The notes under the pieces are model-generated. The model was not told where the DNA came from. It saw only the letters and a program-made list of their open reading frames with translations, and ran no database searches. From Hymenobacter rubripertinctus (GTDB lineage Bacteria; Bacteroidota; Bacteroidia; Cytophagales; Hymenobacteraceae), in assembly GCF_003583925.1 (NCBI RefSeq), contig NZ_QYCN01000005.1:108864-168109 (forward strand): DNA of 59,246 nt. The letters run 5' to 3'. Positions 8,934 through 16,498 of the stretch are shown in pieces (the first letter of the stretch is position 1; each line of letters begins with the position of its first letter). Made by a program: the position numbers and the translations under genes.

Positions 8934-9968
8934 CTAGGCCTCTGGCAGCTCCGGCGCGCCCAGGGCCGCATCCAGCTCCTCCGACGTGGGCAGACTGCGA
9001 CGCAACTCCGCGGGCAGGGCCCGGGTAAGCTGCCATTCGGCCACTCCAATCGGCTGGCTTAGCCCGCGTAGCGCGTACTCAGCTACCACCCGATTCTGGC
9101 TCTTGCACAGCACCAGCCCGATGGTGGGCTGGTCGGTCGGGTGGCGCAGCAGGTCGTCGGCCGCCGACAAGTAGAAATTCATCTTGCCGCTATCCTCGGG
9201 CTTGAACTCGCCCATTTTCAGGTCGATGATAACAAAGCACCGCAGCTTGAGGTGATAGAATACCAAGTCTAAGTAGTAGTCCTGTCCGCCGACCTCCAAA
9301 TGGTATTGGCTGCCTACTAGCGCGAAGCCCTTGCCCAACTCCAGCAGAAACGAACGTACATGCCCGAGCAGGCCCCGCTCCAAATCCCGCTCCTGCGCCT
9401 CGGGCCCCAGCGAGAGGAAATCGAATGTGTACGGGTCTTTCAAAATCTGCTGCGCCAACTCTGATTGAGGCGCAGGCAGCGTGCGGCTGAAGTTGCTTAC
9501 CGCCCGTCCCTGCCGGTGGTAGAGGCCGCTTTCCACCTGCGCGGATAGTACGTTGCGGCTCCAGCCATTATCAATGGTCTGCTGCACGTACCACGCCCGC
9601 TCGGCCGGGTCTTTCACCTTGTCCAATAGCAGGCAGTTATGGAACCACGGGATTTGTGCAGCAGCCTGCTGCACAATTGCCAAATCCGGCCAAGCCATGG
9701 CAAAAGCCCTCATATACTTGAGGTTGCGGGGCGAGAACCCCGACGCTTCCGGAAACTCCTGCCGTAGGTCCTGTGCCAGCTGCCCAATCACCTTGGCCCC
9801 CCAGCCTTGCTGCTGCTGCCGTTGCAGAATCTGCCGGCCAATGCGCCAGTACAGCTGCACCAGTTCCGAATTCACGGCCAGCGCCGCCCGAACCTGCGTT
9901 TCGCGGATGTGGCCCTTGAGCTCCGCCAGAAACTGCGGGTAGTCGGATGGTAGCGGGAGAACAGGCAT
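8934..9968 (-). CDS. YhcG/DUF1016-family PD-(D/E)XK nuclease
   Basis: The start chosen is the ATG at 9968 (MPVLPLPSDYPQF), giving 344 residues; the frame stays open upstream. The N-terminal half has the helical DUF1016_N pattern (ELVQLYWRIGRQILQRQQ, then 'GFSPRNLKYMRAFA' and a Trp-rich stretch ending 'ERAWYVQQTI'). The C-terminal half is the nuclease: 'YYLDLVFYHLKLRCFVIIDL' followed by Lys, the D...(D)LK catalytic strand, then 'GKMNFYLSAADDLLRH' and 'PTIGLVLCKSQN'. Such proteins are common beside type I restriction genes and other defence loci; the exact target is not settled. The PLD-helicase gene follows on the same strand after 57 bases, suggesting a joint system now broken by the insertion. 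Confidence 0.85.
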   Translation of the reverse strand: MPVLPLPSDYPQFLAELKGHIRETQVRAALAVNSELVQLYWRIGRQILQRQQQQGWGAKVIGQLAQDLRQEFPEASGFSPRNLKYMRAFAMAWPDLAIVQQAAAQIPWFHNCLLLDKVKDPAERAWYVQQTIDNGWSRNVLSAQVESGLYHRQGRAVSNFSRTLPAPQSELAQQILKDPYTFDFLSLGPEAQERDLERGLLGHVRSFLLELGKGFALVGSQYHLEVGGQDYYLDLVFYHLKLRCFVIIDLKMGEFKPEDSGKMNFYLSAADDLLRHPTDQPTIGLVLCKSQNRVVAEYALRGLSQPIGVAEWQLTRALPAELRRSLPTSEELDAALGAPELPEA

Positions 9969-10123
9969 GGGACGAAGATAGAAAGCAGCTAAGGGAAGCA
10001 AAAGCGGGCCCCCGAAATTACTCCGGCTTGTCATGCCACGCTGCAAAAGATTCTGCAGACGCTATCTGAAAATCAGCAACCCAAGCTGGTACCACCCGAC
10101 ACTTCAATTCCCCCCGAATGCAA

Positions 10124-10155
10124 AAGGCCGGCTCCTGCAAGCAGGAGCCGGCCTT
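10124..10155 (-). terminator. Intrinsic terminator (15-bp perfect stem)
   Basis: A 15-bp perfect inverted repeat with a minimal loop ends, on the minus strand, in TTTT. It lies 27 bases after the stop of the gene at 10183-10635 and so probably ends that transcript. Confidence 0.8.
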
Positions 10156-10182
10156 GCCGGTCATTAATACCCAGGGAGACTG

Positions 10183-10635
10183 CTAACCCAGCGTTTCCGT
10201 TTCCTGTGCAGCGACAGACAACGCATCCTTTCCTGGAGCCGCAGCCATTGTTGCCGGCGCCGGCGGTATAATCGGGGTACCTGCAGCTACCTCCCCGAAC
10301 AGTGGGTCAGCTGGCAGTGGCTGACCACTATTGCCGTCGGGAATCGGGTTGAATAACTGCTCTTCCTCGCCCGGGGTGCTCTGGCCCAGCAAACCCGTCA
10401 GCTGGTCGGGTTGCAGCACGTCCAGCAGGTCGTGTACCAGAATCGTCTGAGTGCTCACGTCCACGTTGTAGAGCTGGTTGAGTGCGTTCATCTGCGCGGC
10501 TGCGTCCTGGGACAGCCGCAACGCGTCGGCCAGCAGCTGGGTGTAGCGCCGGGCTTTCTGGTCCGACCGGGCCCGCTGGCGGATAGCGCGCTTCATGCGC
10601 CGCTTGAATTGGATTTGATAAGCAGTAAGTGCCAT
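10183..10635 (-). CDS. Hypothetical element protein, 150 aa
   Basis: The start is the ATG at 10635 (MALTAYQIQFKRRMKRAIRQ). The N-terminal 50 residues are strongly basic and helical, the middle has 'TQTILVHDLLDVLQPDQL', and the C-terminal half is Pro/Gly/Ala-rich and probably disordered. No family is recognised. It follows the 10720-11466 gene on the same strand but a hairpin terminator lies between them, so each may have its own transcript. Such paired unknown genes are frequent in Bacteroidota islands. Confidence 0.6.
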   Translation of the reverse strand: MALTAYQIQFKRRMKRAIRQRARSDQKARRYTQLLADALRLSQDAAAQMNALNQLYNVDVSTQTILVHDLLDVLQPDQLTGLLGQSTPGEEEQLFNPIPDGNSGQPLPADPLFGEVAAGTPIIPPAPATMAAAPGKDALSVAAQETETLG

Positions 10636-10669
10636 GATGTGAAAAGAGTAAAGGATGGAAGAGAAAGAA

Positions 10670-10699
10670 AAACGGCCGGCCATATTCGGCCGGCCGTTT
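10670..10699 (-). terminator. Hairpin terminator, palindromic stem
   Basis: A 12-bp perfect stem (aaacggccggcc with its complement) lies 21 bases downstream of the gene at 10720-11466. On the minus strand the stem ends in Ts followed by a pyrimidine-rich stretch. It overlaps the leader of the next gene. Confidence 0.7.
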
Positions 10700-10719
10700 C
10701 GTGCCGCTCACGGCCCGGC

Positions 10720-11466
10720 TTAGGCCACGTACTCAATGGCCAGCGGGTTCGTGCTGTTGTTGTTGAGGGCGTAGAACTTGCCGTTAATCTGCTGGTAGAA
10801 GTTGATGCCCACCACGCCCACCACCAGATTAGCCGCCGTCGGAGCCGCCGGGAAGCTGGCCACCACCGTCTGGTTTACCAAGGCCGCGCTGTTAATGGGC
10901 AGAATACCCAGCGGAGCAGCCACCACGGCACCAGTGAACGTCAGCATCTCCATGTCCAGGTCCGCCGCCGCAAATACCACTTCGAAGTGCGTGGCACCCT
11001 GCGGCGCGGCAATGTCCGAGGCCGGATTCAGCGCCGGGATGCTCATGGTCACGTCCGCCCCGTTGCCGGTTAGCTCGTAGGGGAAGTACATGGTCTGCCC
11101 GATACCGGCCCCGGCGTTGAAGTTGAAGCCGAGCAGGGGCGCCGAGTTACCCGAGTCGAACACGCGCTGGCCCCGGTCATTCGTGTCGTCGAGGCCGATA
11201 ACCTCGCGCATCACCTTCGTAAGGCGGGCCGCCAGCTGACTGTCGCTGGCCGAGGCAATGGCCACCCGCAGCGAGTCGCGGAGCAGCTTGCTGTACTTGG
11301 CGGCCAGGCCAAACTCGGCCGCGTTTTCGCGGGTCCGCGCCCGGCTCGGCGAATTGGCGAAGGCCGCTTTGTCGCTGGCCGGCTTTTGGGAGATGTTTCC
11401 GTTTTTGCTGAACACCAGGCCCCCTACGGTGCCCTGGATGCCAATAATGCCCGTTTGACGTGCCAT
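10720..11466 (-). CDS. Conserved hypothetical protein of Bacteroidota islands
   Basis: The 248-residue product begins 'MARQTGIIGIQGTVGGLVFS' and continues with 'ARTRENAAEFGLAAKYSKLL' and 'ARLTKVMREVI'. I recall similar unknown proteins in many Bacteroidota, all starting with a G-I-I-x-x-x-G-T-x-G pattern followed by an RTREN motif. The N-terminal half appears to be a compact beta-hairpin plus helices; the C-terminal half is beta-rich with hydrophobic strands, as in a structural or surface protein. No catalytic motif is visible. It forms a small block with the 10183 gene and the thermonuclease. Confidence 0.7.
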   Translation of the reverse strand: MARQTGIIGIQGTVGGLVFSKNGNISQKPASDKAAFANSPSRARTRENAAEFGLAAKYSKLLRDSLRVAIASASDSQLAARLTKVMREVIGLDDTNDRGQRVFDSGNSAPLLGFNFNAGAGIGQTMYFPYELTGNGADVTMSIPALNPASDIAAPQGATHFEVVFAAADLDMEMLTFTGAVVAAPLGILPINSAALVNQTVVASFPAAPTAANLVVGVVGINFYQQINGKFYALNNNSTNPLAIEYVA

Positions 11467-11531
11467 AGTAGTAAGTTGTTAAGGGTTGAAAAATCCGTTG
11501 TGCTGTGGCTGCTTGCGCTTGCGCGACGTTG

Positions 11532-12116
11532 CTACCAGGTGCAGCCCACCCCGTAGCGCCGCTTGTTTTTGTAGTTGAATTGCCGCCACTGCCGCGGCGT
11601 GAGCACGCCCACCGCCCCGCACTTCCAGAGCCCGCGCCGGGCGGCTAAAGCGGAGGCCTGCTGCGCGGCCCGCCCGCGTACCCGGTGCCTGGGGTCCCAC
11701 GCCCAGGCCCAGCCCCGTACCACCAGCAGAGAATCCAGCGCCAAGGCCGACCCGCTGGCCGTCGGCAGTCGTAGCGTGGCCAGCGTCCGCCCGTACAGGT
11801 CCAGGCCGCGCCGCCCGAGTAGTACCTGCCGTTCAGGCCTGAGCAGCTGCGCCACCGAGTCGCCCGCCTGCCGCCCGAATGGTTGGTCCCGCTCCGGCGC
11901 ATCCACGCCCAGCAGCCGCACCCGGTACACCACGCTCCCGGCCAGCACGTCGTAGGTGTCGGCATCCACGACCCGTACCACCCGCCCGGCTTCCTCCCTG
12001 GGCAGGACGAGAGTCGGCCGCGTAGCAGGCAACACCTGAGCGGCTACTTTATTCAATCCGAAACCAGTAGCAATCAGGAGCAACCACCCGCTGATATACA
12101 GTGCTTTAACTTTCAT
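11532..12116 (-). CDS. Thermonuclease (SNase) family protein, exported
   Basis: The 194-residue product starts with a basic residue and a hydrophobic stretch (ALYISGWLLLIATGFGLNKV), a likely signal peptide or anchor. The nuclease domain follows: 'VDADTYDVLAG', then 'VRLLGVDAPERDQPFGRQA' with the catalytic Arg and Glu, and 'DLYGRTLATLRLP' with the second Arg. It ends 'LTPRQWRQFNYKNKR' with a Trp/Tyr-rich tail. These enzymes cut DNA and RNA using calcium. Small exported nucleases of this type are frequent on mobile elements of this phylum. Confidence 0.85.
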   Translation of the reverse strand: MKVKALYISGWLLLIATGFGLNKVAAQVLPATRPTLVLPREEAGRVVRVVDADTYDVLAGSVVYRVRLLGVDAPERDQPFGRQAGDSVAQLLRPERQVLLGRRGLDLYGRTLATLRLPTASGSALALDSLLVVRGWAWAWDPRHRVRGRAAQQASALAARRGLWKCGAVGVLTPRQWRQFNYKNKRRYGVGCTW

Positions 12117-12186
12117 ATAGCGAACCTACAACCGGCTTTTTACCGTTGTATATTCGTCTGTCCAAGTAGCCCCAATTCGCCCCAAC

Positions 12187-12381
12187 ATGCCCCAGGTTTG
12201 CCTCTACCCCAAAGACGTTGCCCAGCTCACTGGCACCGGCTACGACGCCGGCAAGCGCCTGTTGCAGCGCATCCGCACCCAGCTGCGCAAGCCCGCCCGC
12301 GCCTACGTTTCAGTGGCCGAGTTCTGCGCCTATACCCGCCTCCCGGAAGCCGAAGTTGCCGCCGCCCTCAACCGGGGCTGA
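12187..12381 (+). CDS. Small putative DNA-binding protein
   Basis: The 64-residue product begins 'MPQVCLYPKDVAQLTGTGYD' followed by 'AGKRLLQRIRTQLRK' and 'YVSVAEFCAYTRLPEAEV'. The layout (a D-V-x-x-L-T-G helix-turn-helix-like start, a basic helix, then an E-F-C-x-Y-T motif) resembles small island proteins I know from Bacteroidota that may be excisionase-like regulators. It is divergent from the thermonuclease and is followed by a terminator. Function is inferred from size and charge only. Confidence 0.65.
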   Translation: MPQVCLYPKDVAQLTGTGYDAGKRLLQRIRTQLRKPARAYVSVAEFCAYTRLPEAEVAAALNRG

Positions 12382-12425
12382 AGGCAGGACGGAGGCAGTC
12401 TGCAGTCACCTTGTAGCACGAAAAA

Positions 12426-12451
12426 GCCCCGGCCCTAGATAGGGTCGGGGC
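12426..12451 (+). terminator. Intrinsic terminator
   Basis: An 11-bp stem (one G-U pair) lies 44 bases after the small gene at 12187-12381, preceded by AAAAA and followed by cgttt. The A-run upstream would also serve minus-strand transcription. Confidence 0.65.
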
Positions 12452-12508
12452 CGTTTGCTGTCTTGCAGACTGCTATCATATCACGGTCGGACAGGGTGCT
12501 AGTTATGC

Positions 12509-12669
12509 GCGCCACCTTGGTCCATGGTTGCATGCCTTGGTTGGCCAAATGCTACAAGCCTTGAGCTTGGTCAAGCAGCAGGTCCAGTGCCGTGTGGACG
12601 AGGTCGGGAACGTACGTGGGCGAGATGAGCATGTCGTTGGTCGCCGCGAAGGACTGGCCGGCGCGAGGT
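12509..12669 (-). pseudogene. Decayed fragment of an RmlD-like reductase gene
   Basis: This stretch aligns without gaps to 15811-15971, part of the intact RmlD-like gene, at roughly 75-80% identity by eye. Read on the minus strand it gives 'LISPTYVPDLVHTALDLLL' then 'DQAQGL' and a stop where the intact gene has Trp (TGG to TAG). No start or rest of the gene is nearby. It is therefore a remnant of a second copy, standing 3 kb from the intact one with the MBL and FAD-Rieske genes between them. Confidence 0.8.
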
Positions 12670-12761
12670 GTATTCAACTAGCCGCAGCCATCCTATGGCC
12701 GCGTGACTATTATCGCTTCTTAGCTCGCAAGGAAAACAAGCGACTGAAGAGGCAGAAAGCT

Positions 12762-13727
12762 CTAGGCGCGTTTGCGCACCACTTGTGCCACCAGCAGGCC
12801 CACAACCCCGGCTACAACCAGCCCTTTTACCCACGGACTTACCAGGGGTGGGGGCACCGAAACCACCCCCGAGGCGTCGGCTACGGCCGGCTGCGCCACG
12901 TAACGGCCGTGGGCTGGCACCTGGGACTGAAAATGAGCCGCCAGTTCTTGAAGCTGCCGGCGTAGCTCGTCGCCCACCATGGCAATGCCATGACCCGTAG
13001 CGGCCACCTCCGGCTCCAGCGCGGCCAACCGCTCGACGGAGGCATGGGCTGCTTCCCAGTCGGGCGTGAAGTAGGCGGGGGGCCGATGCACCTGCTGCTG
13101 CTGGGTCCAGGTGGCCGCCATCGATTCGGCCCGCACGGTAGTAAAGGCATCGCCGGCCAGCAGCGTGCGGTCGGCCTCGCGGAAGAAGGAGACATGACCC
13201 GGCGTGTGGCCCGGCGTGTGCAGCCAACGCCAGCCCGGAAGGTGCGGCACGCTGCCATCGGCGGGTAGCGCCTCCACGCGCCGGCCCAAATCGAGCGGCG
13301 CTTTAGGGTATAGGAACGAGAGGGCCGCCATGCCGCCCCCGCCCACCGTGGGGTCGGGGGCCGGATAGGCGGAGCGGCCGGTCAGGTAAGGCAGCTCCAA
13401 CGGGTGCGCATACACCTGCACTTCGGGCCAGGCAGCGAGCAAGTCGGGCAGCGCACTCACGTGGTCGAAGTGGCCGTGGGTGAGCACAATAGCCTGCGGC
13501 GGGTTGTCCGCCCCAAACAACTCGGCCGCGTGGTGGCGAATATGCTGGGCCGAAGCCGGCAGGCCCGCATCCACCAGCACCCAAGGGGCACCAGTGGCCG
13601 GCTGCTGCTCCTGCTGCGTGGGCTGAACGTAGTACAGATTCGCAAACACGTTGCGCCAGGCCGTTACGCCGGGCACTAGGGGCTGCAAAGCGGGCGTCGT
13701 GGCGCGCGTGGCGTGATTGGAGAGCAT
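12762..13727 (-). CDS. MBL-fold metallo-hydrolase with C-terminal membrane anchor
   Basis: The 321-residue product has the metallo-beta-lactamase zinc motif 'VLTHGHFDHVSALPDLL', then a second His in 'LHTPGHTPGHVSFF', an Asp in 'LLAGDAFTTV' and a late His in 'VAATGHGIAM'. The order is that of glyoxalase-II-like hydrolases. The last 25 residues (WVKGLVVAGVVGLLVAQVV, then RKRA) form one membrane segment with a positive end, so the enzyme is probably tail-anchored with the catalytic domain in the cytoplasm. It lies 30 bases after the FAD-Rieske gene on the same strand and is likely co-transcribed. The substrate is unknown. Confidence 0.82.
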   Translation of the reverse strand: MLSNHATRATTPALQPLVPGVTAWRNVFANLYYVQPTQQEQQPATGAPWVLVDAGLPASAQHIRHHAAELFGADNPPQAIVLTHGHFDHVSALPDLLAAWPEVQVYAHPLELPYLTGRSAYPAPDPTVGGGGMAALSFLYPKAPLDLGRRVEALPADGSVPHLPGWRWLHTPGHTPGHVSFFREADRTLLAGDAFTTVRAESMAATWTQQQQVHRPPAYFTPDWEAAHASVERLAALEPEVAATGHGIAMVGDELRRQLQELAAHFQSQVPAHGRYVAQPAVADASGVVSVPPPLVSPWVKGLVVAGVVGLLVAQVVRKRA

Positions 13728-13757
13728 ATAGCAGGTGGCTAAGGGAAAAGAAAAGAC

Positions 13758-15335
13758 TTATTCACTCAGGCTTTTCGGGGCCAAATCGGAATTGGCCGGG
13801 CCCGCCAGCAAGTGGCCGTAGGCGTCGAAGCGTGAGCCGTGGCAGGGACAGTCCCAGCTCGTTTCCAAATCGTTCCAATGCACCACGCAGCCCAGGTGCG
13901 GGCAGATAGCCGAGCAGGTGTGCGTCTGGCCCTGCGGGTCTTTGTACACTGCTACTTTGGTCAGGCCCTGGCGCAGCACGGCCCCGCTGCCGGGCGCAAT
14001 ATCGTCGGCCGAAGCCACGTCGCCCCCCGTGAGCAGTTCGGTGAAGTCGGCCACCACGCTGGCGTTGTCCTTGGCGTATTCCTTGAGTGATTCCGCTTTC
14101 AGCGTTACCCGGCCGGGGTCGTAAAGCGACTCCCAGGGGTTGGGGTGGCCTAGAATAAGGTCGCGCAGCAGCATGGCGCCCAGCGTACCGTGCGTCATGC
14201 CGTGGCCCGAGTCGCCGGTGATGATGTACACGTTGTCCGAATCGAGCGGATTGCGGCCGGCATAGGCCAGGCTGTCGTTGGGCTCCAGCACCTGGCCCGA
14301 CCAGCGGTAGTCGATGGCCGTGATTTGGGGGAAGTGCGTGCGCGCCCAATCCTCCAGGCAGTCCAGCCGGGCCTGGGGGTCGTCCTCGCCCACTTTATGG
14401 TCCTCGCCGCCAACCAGCAGCAGGTCGTAATCCGCGGGTTGGCCGTGCTCATCTGATTCTACCGGTTGGATGCGGATGTAGTGGTAGGGGTCGGGCGTAT
14501 CCCAGTACAGGGCCGTGGCAATGGCGCCTTTCGGCACCCGCGCCGCCAAGGCATAAGTGCGCCAGGGCGACTGCTTGGTGTGCATCACCACCCGGTCGTT
14601 GAACGGCGAGTTGGTGGCCACCACCACGGCCTGCGCCTCCACGGTGAAGCCTTCGGTGGTGCGCACGCTGGCCGGACTGCCGCCACTCACCTCCGTCACG
14701 TGCGAACGGGTGAAAATGCGCCCGCCCTGCGCCGTAATCGCCGCCGCCAGGCCGTTGAGGTATTTGATGATGTGGAACTGGCCCTGCTGGGGAAAACGCA
14801 GGCACTGGCCCGTCGCGAAGCCCTTGGTGCCCGAATCGGACAGCCACTCCACGCCTGTGAGGCCCGCGCGGTGGGCGGCGGCCAACTCGTCGTGTAGCTC
14901 CTGCGGGTTGCCGTCTTTGGGTAAAAACAGGTAGCCATCGAGGCGCGCGAAGTCGCAGCTGATGTGCTCGACGCCGACGATTTGCTCGATTTGCGCAATG
15001 GCCGCGGTGTGGCTCTCAGCCGCCAGTTGCGCCCCTTCGGCGCCGAAAAGCTCCTCCAAGACGGTGTACCCCTCGTCGAGGGCATTGGAGAGGTGGGCCG
15101 TGGTGCGGCCGCTTTCGCCGCTGGCCAGTTCGCCATCTTCGAGCAATACCACTTTTTTGCCCGCCTGCCCCAGCAGATAGGCCGTGGTGAGGCCCGCAAT
15201 TCCGCCCCCGACCACGACCACGTCGGCCGTGGTGTTTTCGCGCAGCGGCGCAAAGGTGGGCGGCGTGGCCGCCGTAGCAAACCAACTCGAAACAGTAGCA
15301 CCAGAGGTGCGGGCAGGGTCAACAGTAGGGGCCAT
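13758..15335 (-). CDS. FAD-dependent oxidoreductase with C-terminal Rieske domain
   Basis: The start chosen is the ATG at 15335 (MAPTVDPARTSG), giving 525 residues. The N-terminal FAD-binding fold shows 'VVVVGGGIAGLTTAYLLGQA' near residue 40; 'YIITGDSGHGMTHGTLGAML' near residue 390 closes the DAO-type domain. The last 70 residues form a Rieske iron-sulfur domain with 'CPHLGC' and 'CPCHGSRFD' supplying the two Cys-x-His pairs. Proteins with this pairing are known in bacteria as DAO-family oxidoreductases with a Rieske tail; their substrate is generally unknown. The MBL-fold gene follows immediately. Confidence 0.88.
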   Translation of the reverse strand: MAPTVDPARTSGATVSSWFATAATPPTFAPLRENTTADVVVVGGGIAGLTTAYLLGQAGKKVVLLEDGELASGESGRTTAHLSNALDEGYTVLEELFGAEGAQLAAESHTAAIAQIEQIVGVEHISCDFARLDGYLFLPKDGNPQELHDELAAAHRAGLTGVEWLSDSGTKGFATGQCLRFPQQGQFHIIKYLNGLAAAITAQGGRIFTRSHVTEVSGGSPASVRTTEGFTVEAQAVVVATNSPFNDRVVMHTKQSPWRTYALAARVPKGAIATALYWDTPDPYHYIRIQPVESDEHGQPADYDLLLVGGEDHKVGEDDPQARLDCLEDWARTHFPQITAIDYRWSGQVLEPNDSLAYAGRNPLDSDNVYIITGDSGHGMTHGTLGAMLLRDLILGHPNPWESLYDPGRVTLKAESLKEYAKDNASVVADFTELLTGGDVASADDIAPGSGAVLRQGLTKVAVYKDPQGQTHTCSAICPHLGCVVHWNDLETSWDCPCHGSRFDAYGHLLAGPANSDLAPKSLSE

Positions 15336-15598
15336 ACAGGTTGGGTTGTAACTGTTAAGAAAAGCAGGATGCACCGGGTAGCTAGCCAACCTCATTTCCA
15401 CCCCGCTTCCCTCAAAAGCGAGGAGCCGGGGTGCCGCGTAAATGGGTAGCTATTGCCCGTCCTACGCGCCTGATTGGCGGAGGGTTGGCCCGCTTTTCAA
15501 GCCGCATGGGCTAAGCACAGCTGTAGGGCGGGCTATTGACTAGTGGATAAGCCGCCTGGTGACGCTCTTTAGAATCTGCTCTATAGGACCTGCTTACG

Positions 15599-16489
15599 CT
15601 AGATGAGTAGCATGGCCGGTGGATTAGCGGAGCCCAGCAACCGCTCATCGGCTAGGTGGCGGTGCAGGCCGCTTTCCACACTGGGCAGTAAGGCCCCGTG
15701 CGCACTGCCTAAGACGCTGTAGCCCGGGCGGGAGGCCGCCCACCCAAAGCTGGCGGCCGGTTGGGGAACCACCCCAGCGGCATCCAGACCAGCTAGGGTG
15801 AGGGCCAAACGTGCCAGCTCGGCCCAGGTACAGGCGCCTTGGTTGGTTAAATGCCATAGGCCCTGGGCCTCGTCCAGCAATAGGTCCAGCGCCGTGTTAA
15901 CGAGGTCGGGAACATACGTAGGCGAGATGAGCAGGTCATCGGCCGCGGCGAAGGGCTGGCCGGCGCGGGCGGCCATGAGGGCGTGGTGCACGAAATTATG
16001 CGGGTCCCAAGCGCTGAAGAAAGCGCTGGTGCGCACCACCAGGGCCGTGGGCAAGTGGGCTAGCACGGCTTGCTCAGCTTGCCATTTGCTGCGACCGTAG
16101 GCACTTAGCGGGCATGGCGCATCGCTTTCGAGATACGGTGCGGACTGCCCGCCATCGAATACCAAATCCGAGGAGAAGGTGAGCAATGGTAGGTGGTGCG
16201 CAGCGCAGGCCTTGGCGAGCAGCTGCGGGCCGGTAGTGTTTTCGCGAATGCAACGGGCCTCATCCATTTCGGCTTCATCGACACGCACATAGCCGGCAGC
16301 ATTCACTATCGCCCAGGGCTGGTGCTCCCGCAGGGCTTGGGCAATGGAATTAGTACTGGCGATGTCTAAAGCGGCTCGGTCCAGCGCCACCACGGCCAAG
16401 CCCCGCATGCGGCACACCCGCCAAAAGGCCTGACCCAGCGTGCCCTTGGCGCCGGTAATGAGCAGGGGTTGCGTCGTTAGCATAAGCAA
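15599..16489 (-). CDS. RmlD-like sugar-nucleotide reductase (SDR superfamily)
   Basis: The 296-residue product has the NAD(P)-binding 'ITGAKGTLGQAF' (11-22), 'VNAAGYVRVDEAE' (62-74), 'TFSSDLVFDGG' (104-114) and the catalytic Tyr131-x-x-x-Lys135 in 'SAYGRSKWQAE'. It matches dTDP-4-dehydrorhamnose reductase relatives. It starts 9 bases after the GH1-like gene. In other bacteria I know these two modules as one fused protein, so here they appear as separate genes that probably still act together on one glycan precursor. A decayed second copy lies at 12509-12669. Confidence 0.82.
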   Translation of the reverse strand: MLMLTTQPLLITGAKGTLGQAFWRVCRMRGLAVVALDRAALDIASTNSIAQALREHQPWAIVNAAGYVRVDEAEMDEARCIRENTTGPQLLAKACAAHHLPLLTFSSDLVFDGGQSAPYLESDAPCPLSAYGRSKWQAEQAVLAHLPTALVVRTSAFFSAWDPHNFVHHALMAARAGQPFAAADDLLISPTYVPDLVNTALDLLLDEAQGLWHLTNQGACTWAELARLALTLAGLDAAGVVPQPAASFGWAASRPGYSVLGSAHGALLPSVESGLHRHLADERLLGSANPPAMLLI

Positions 16490-16498
16490 GCGATGAGG

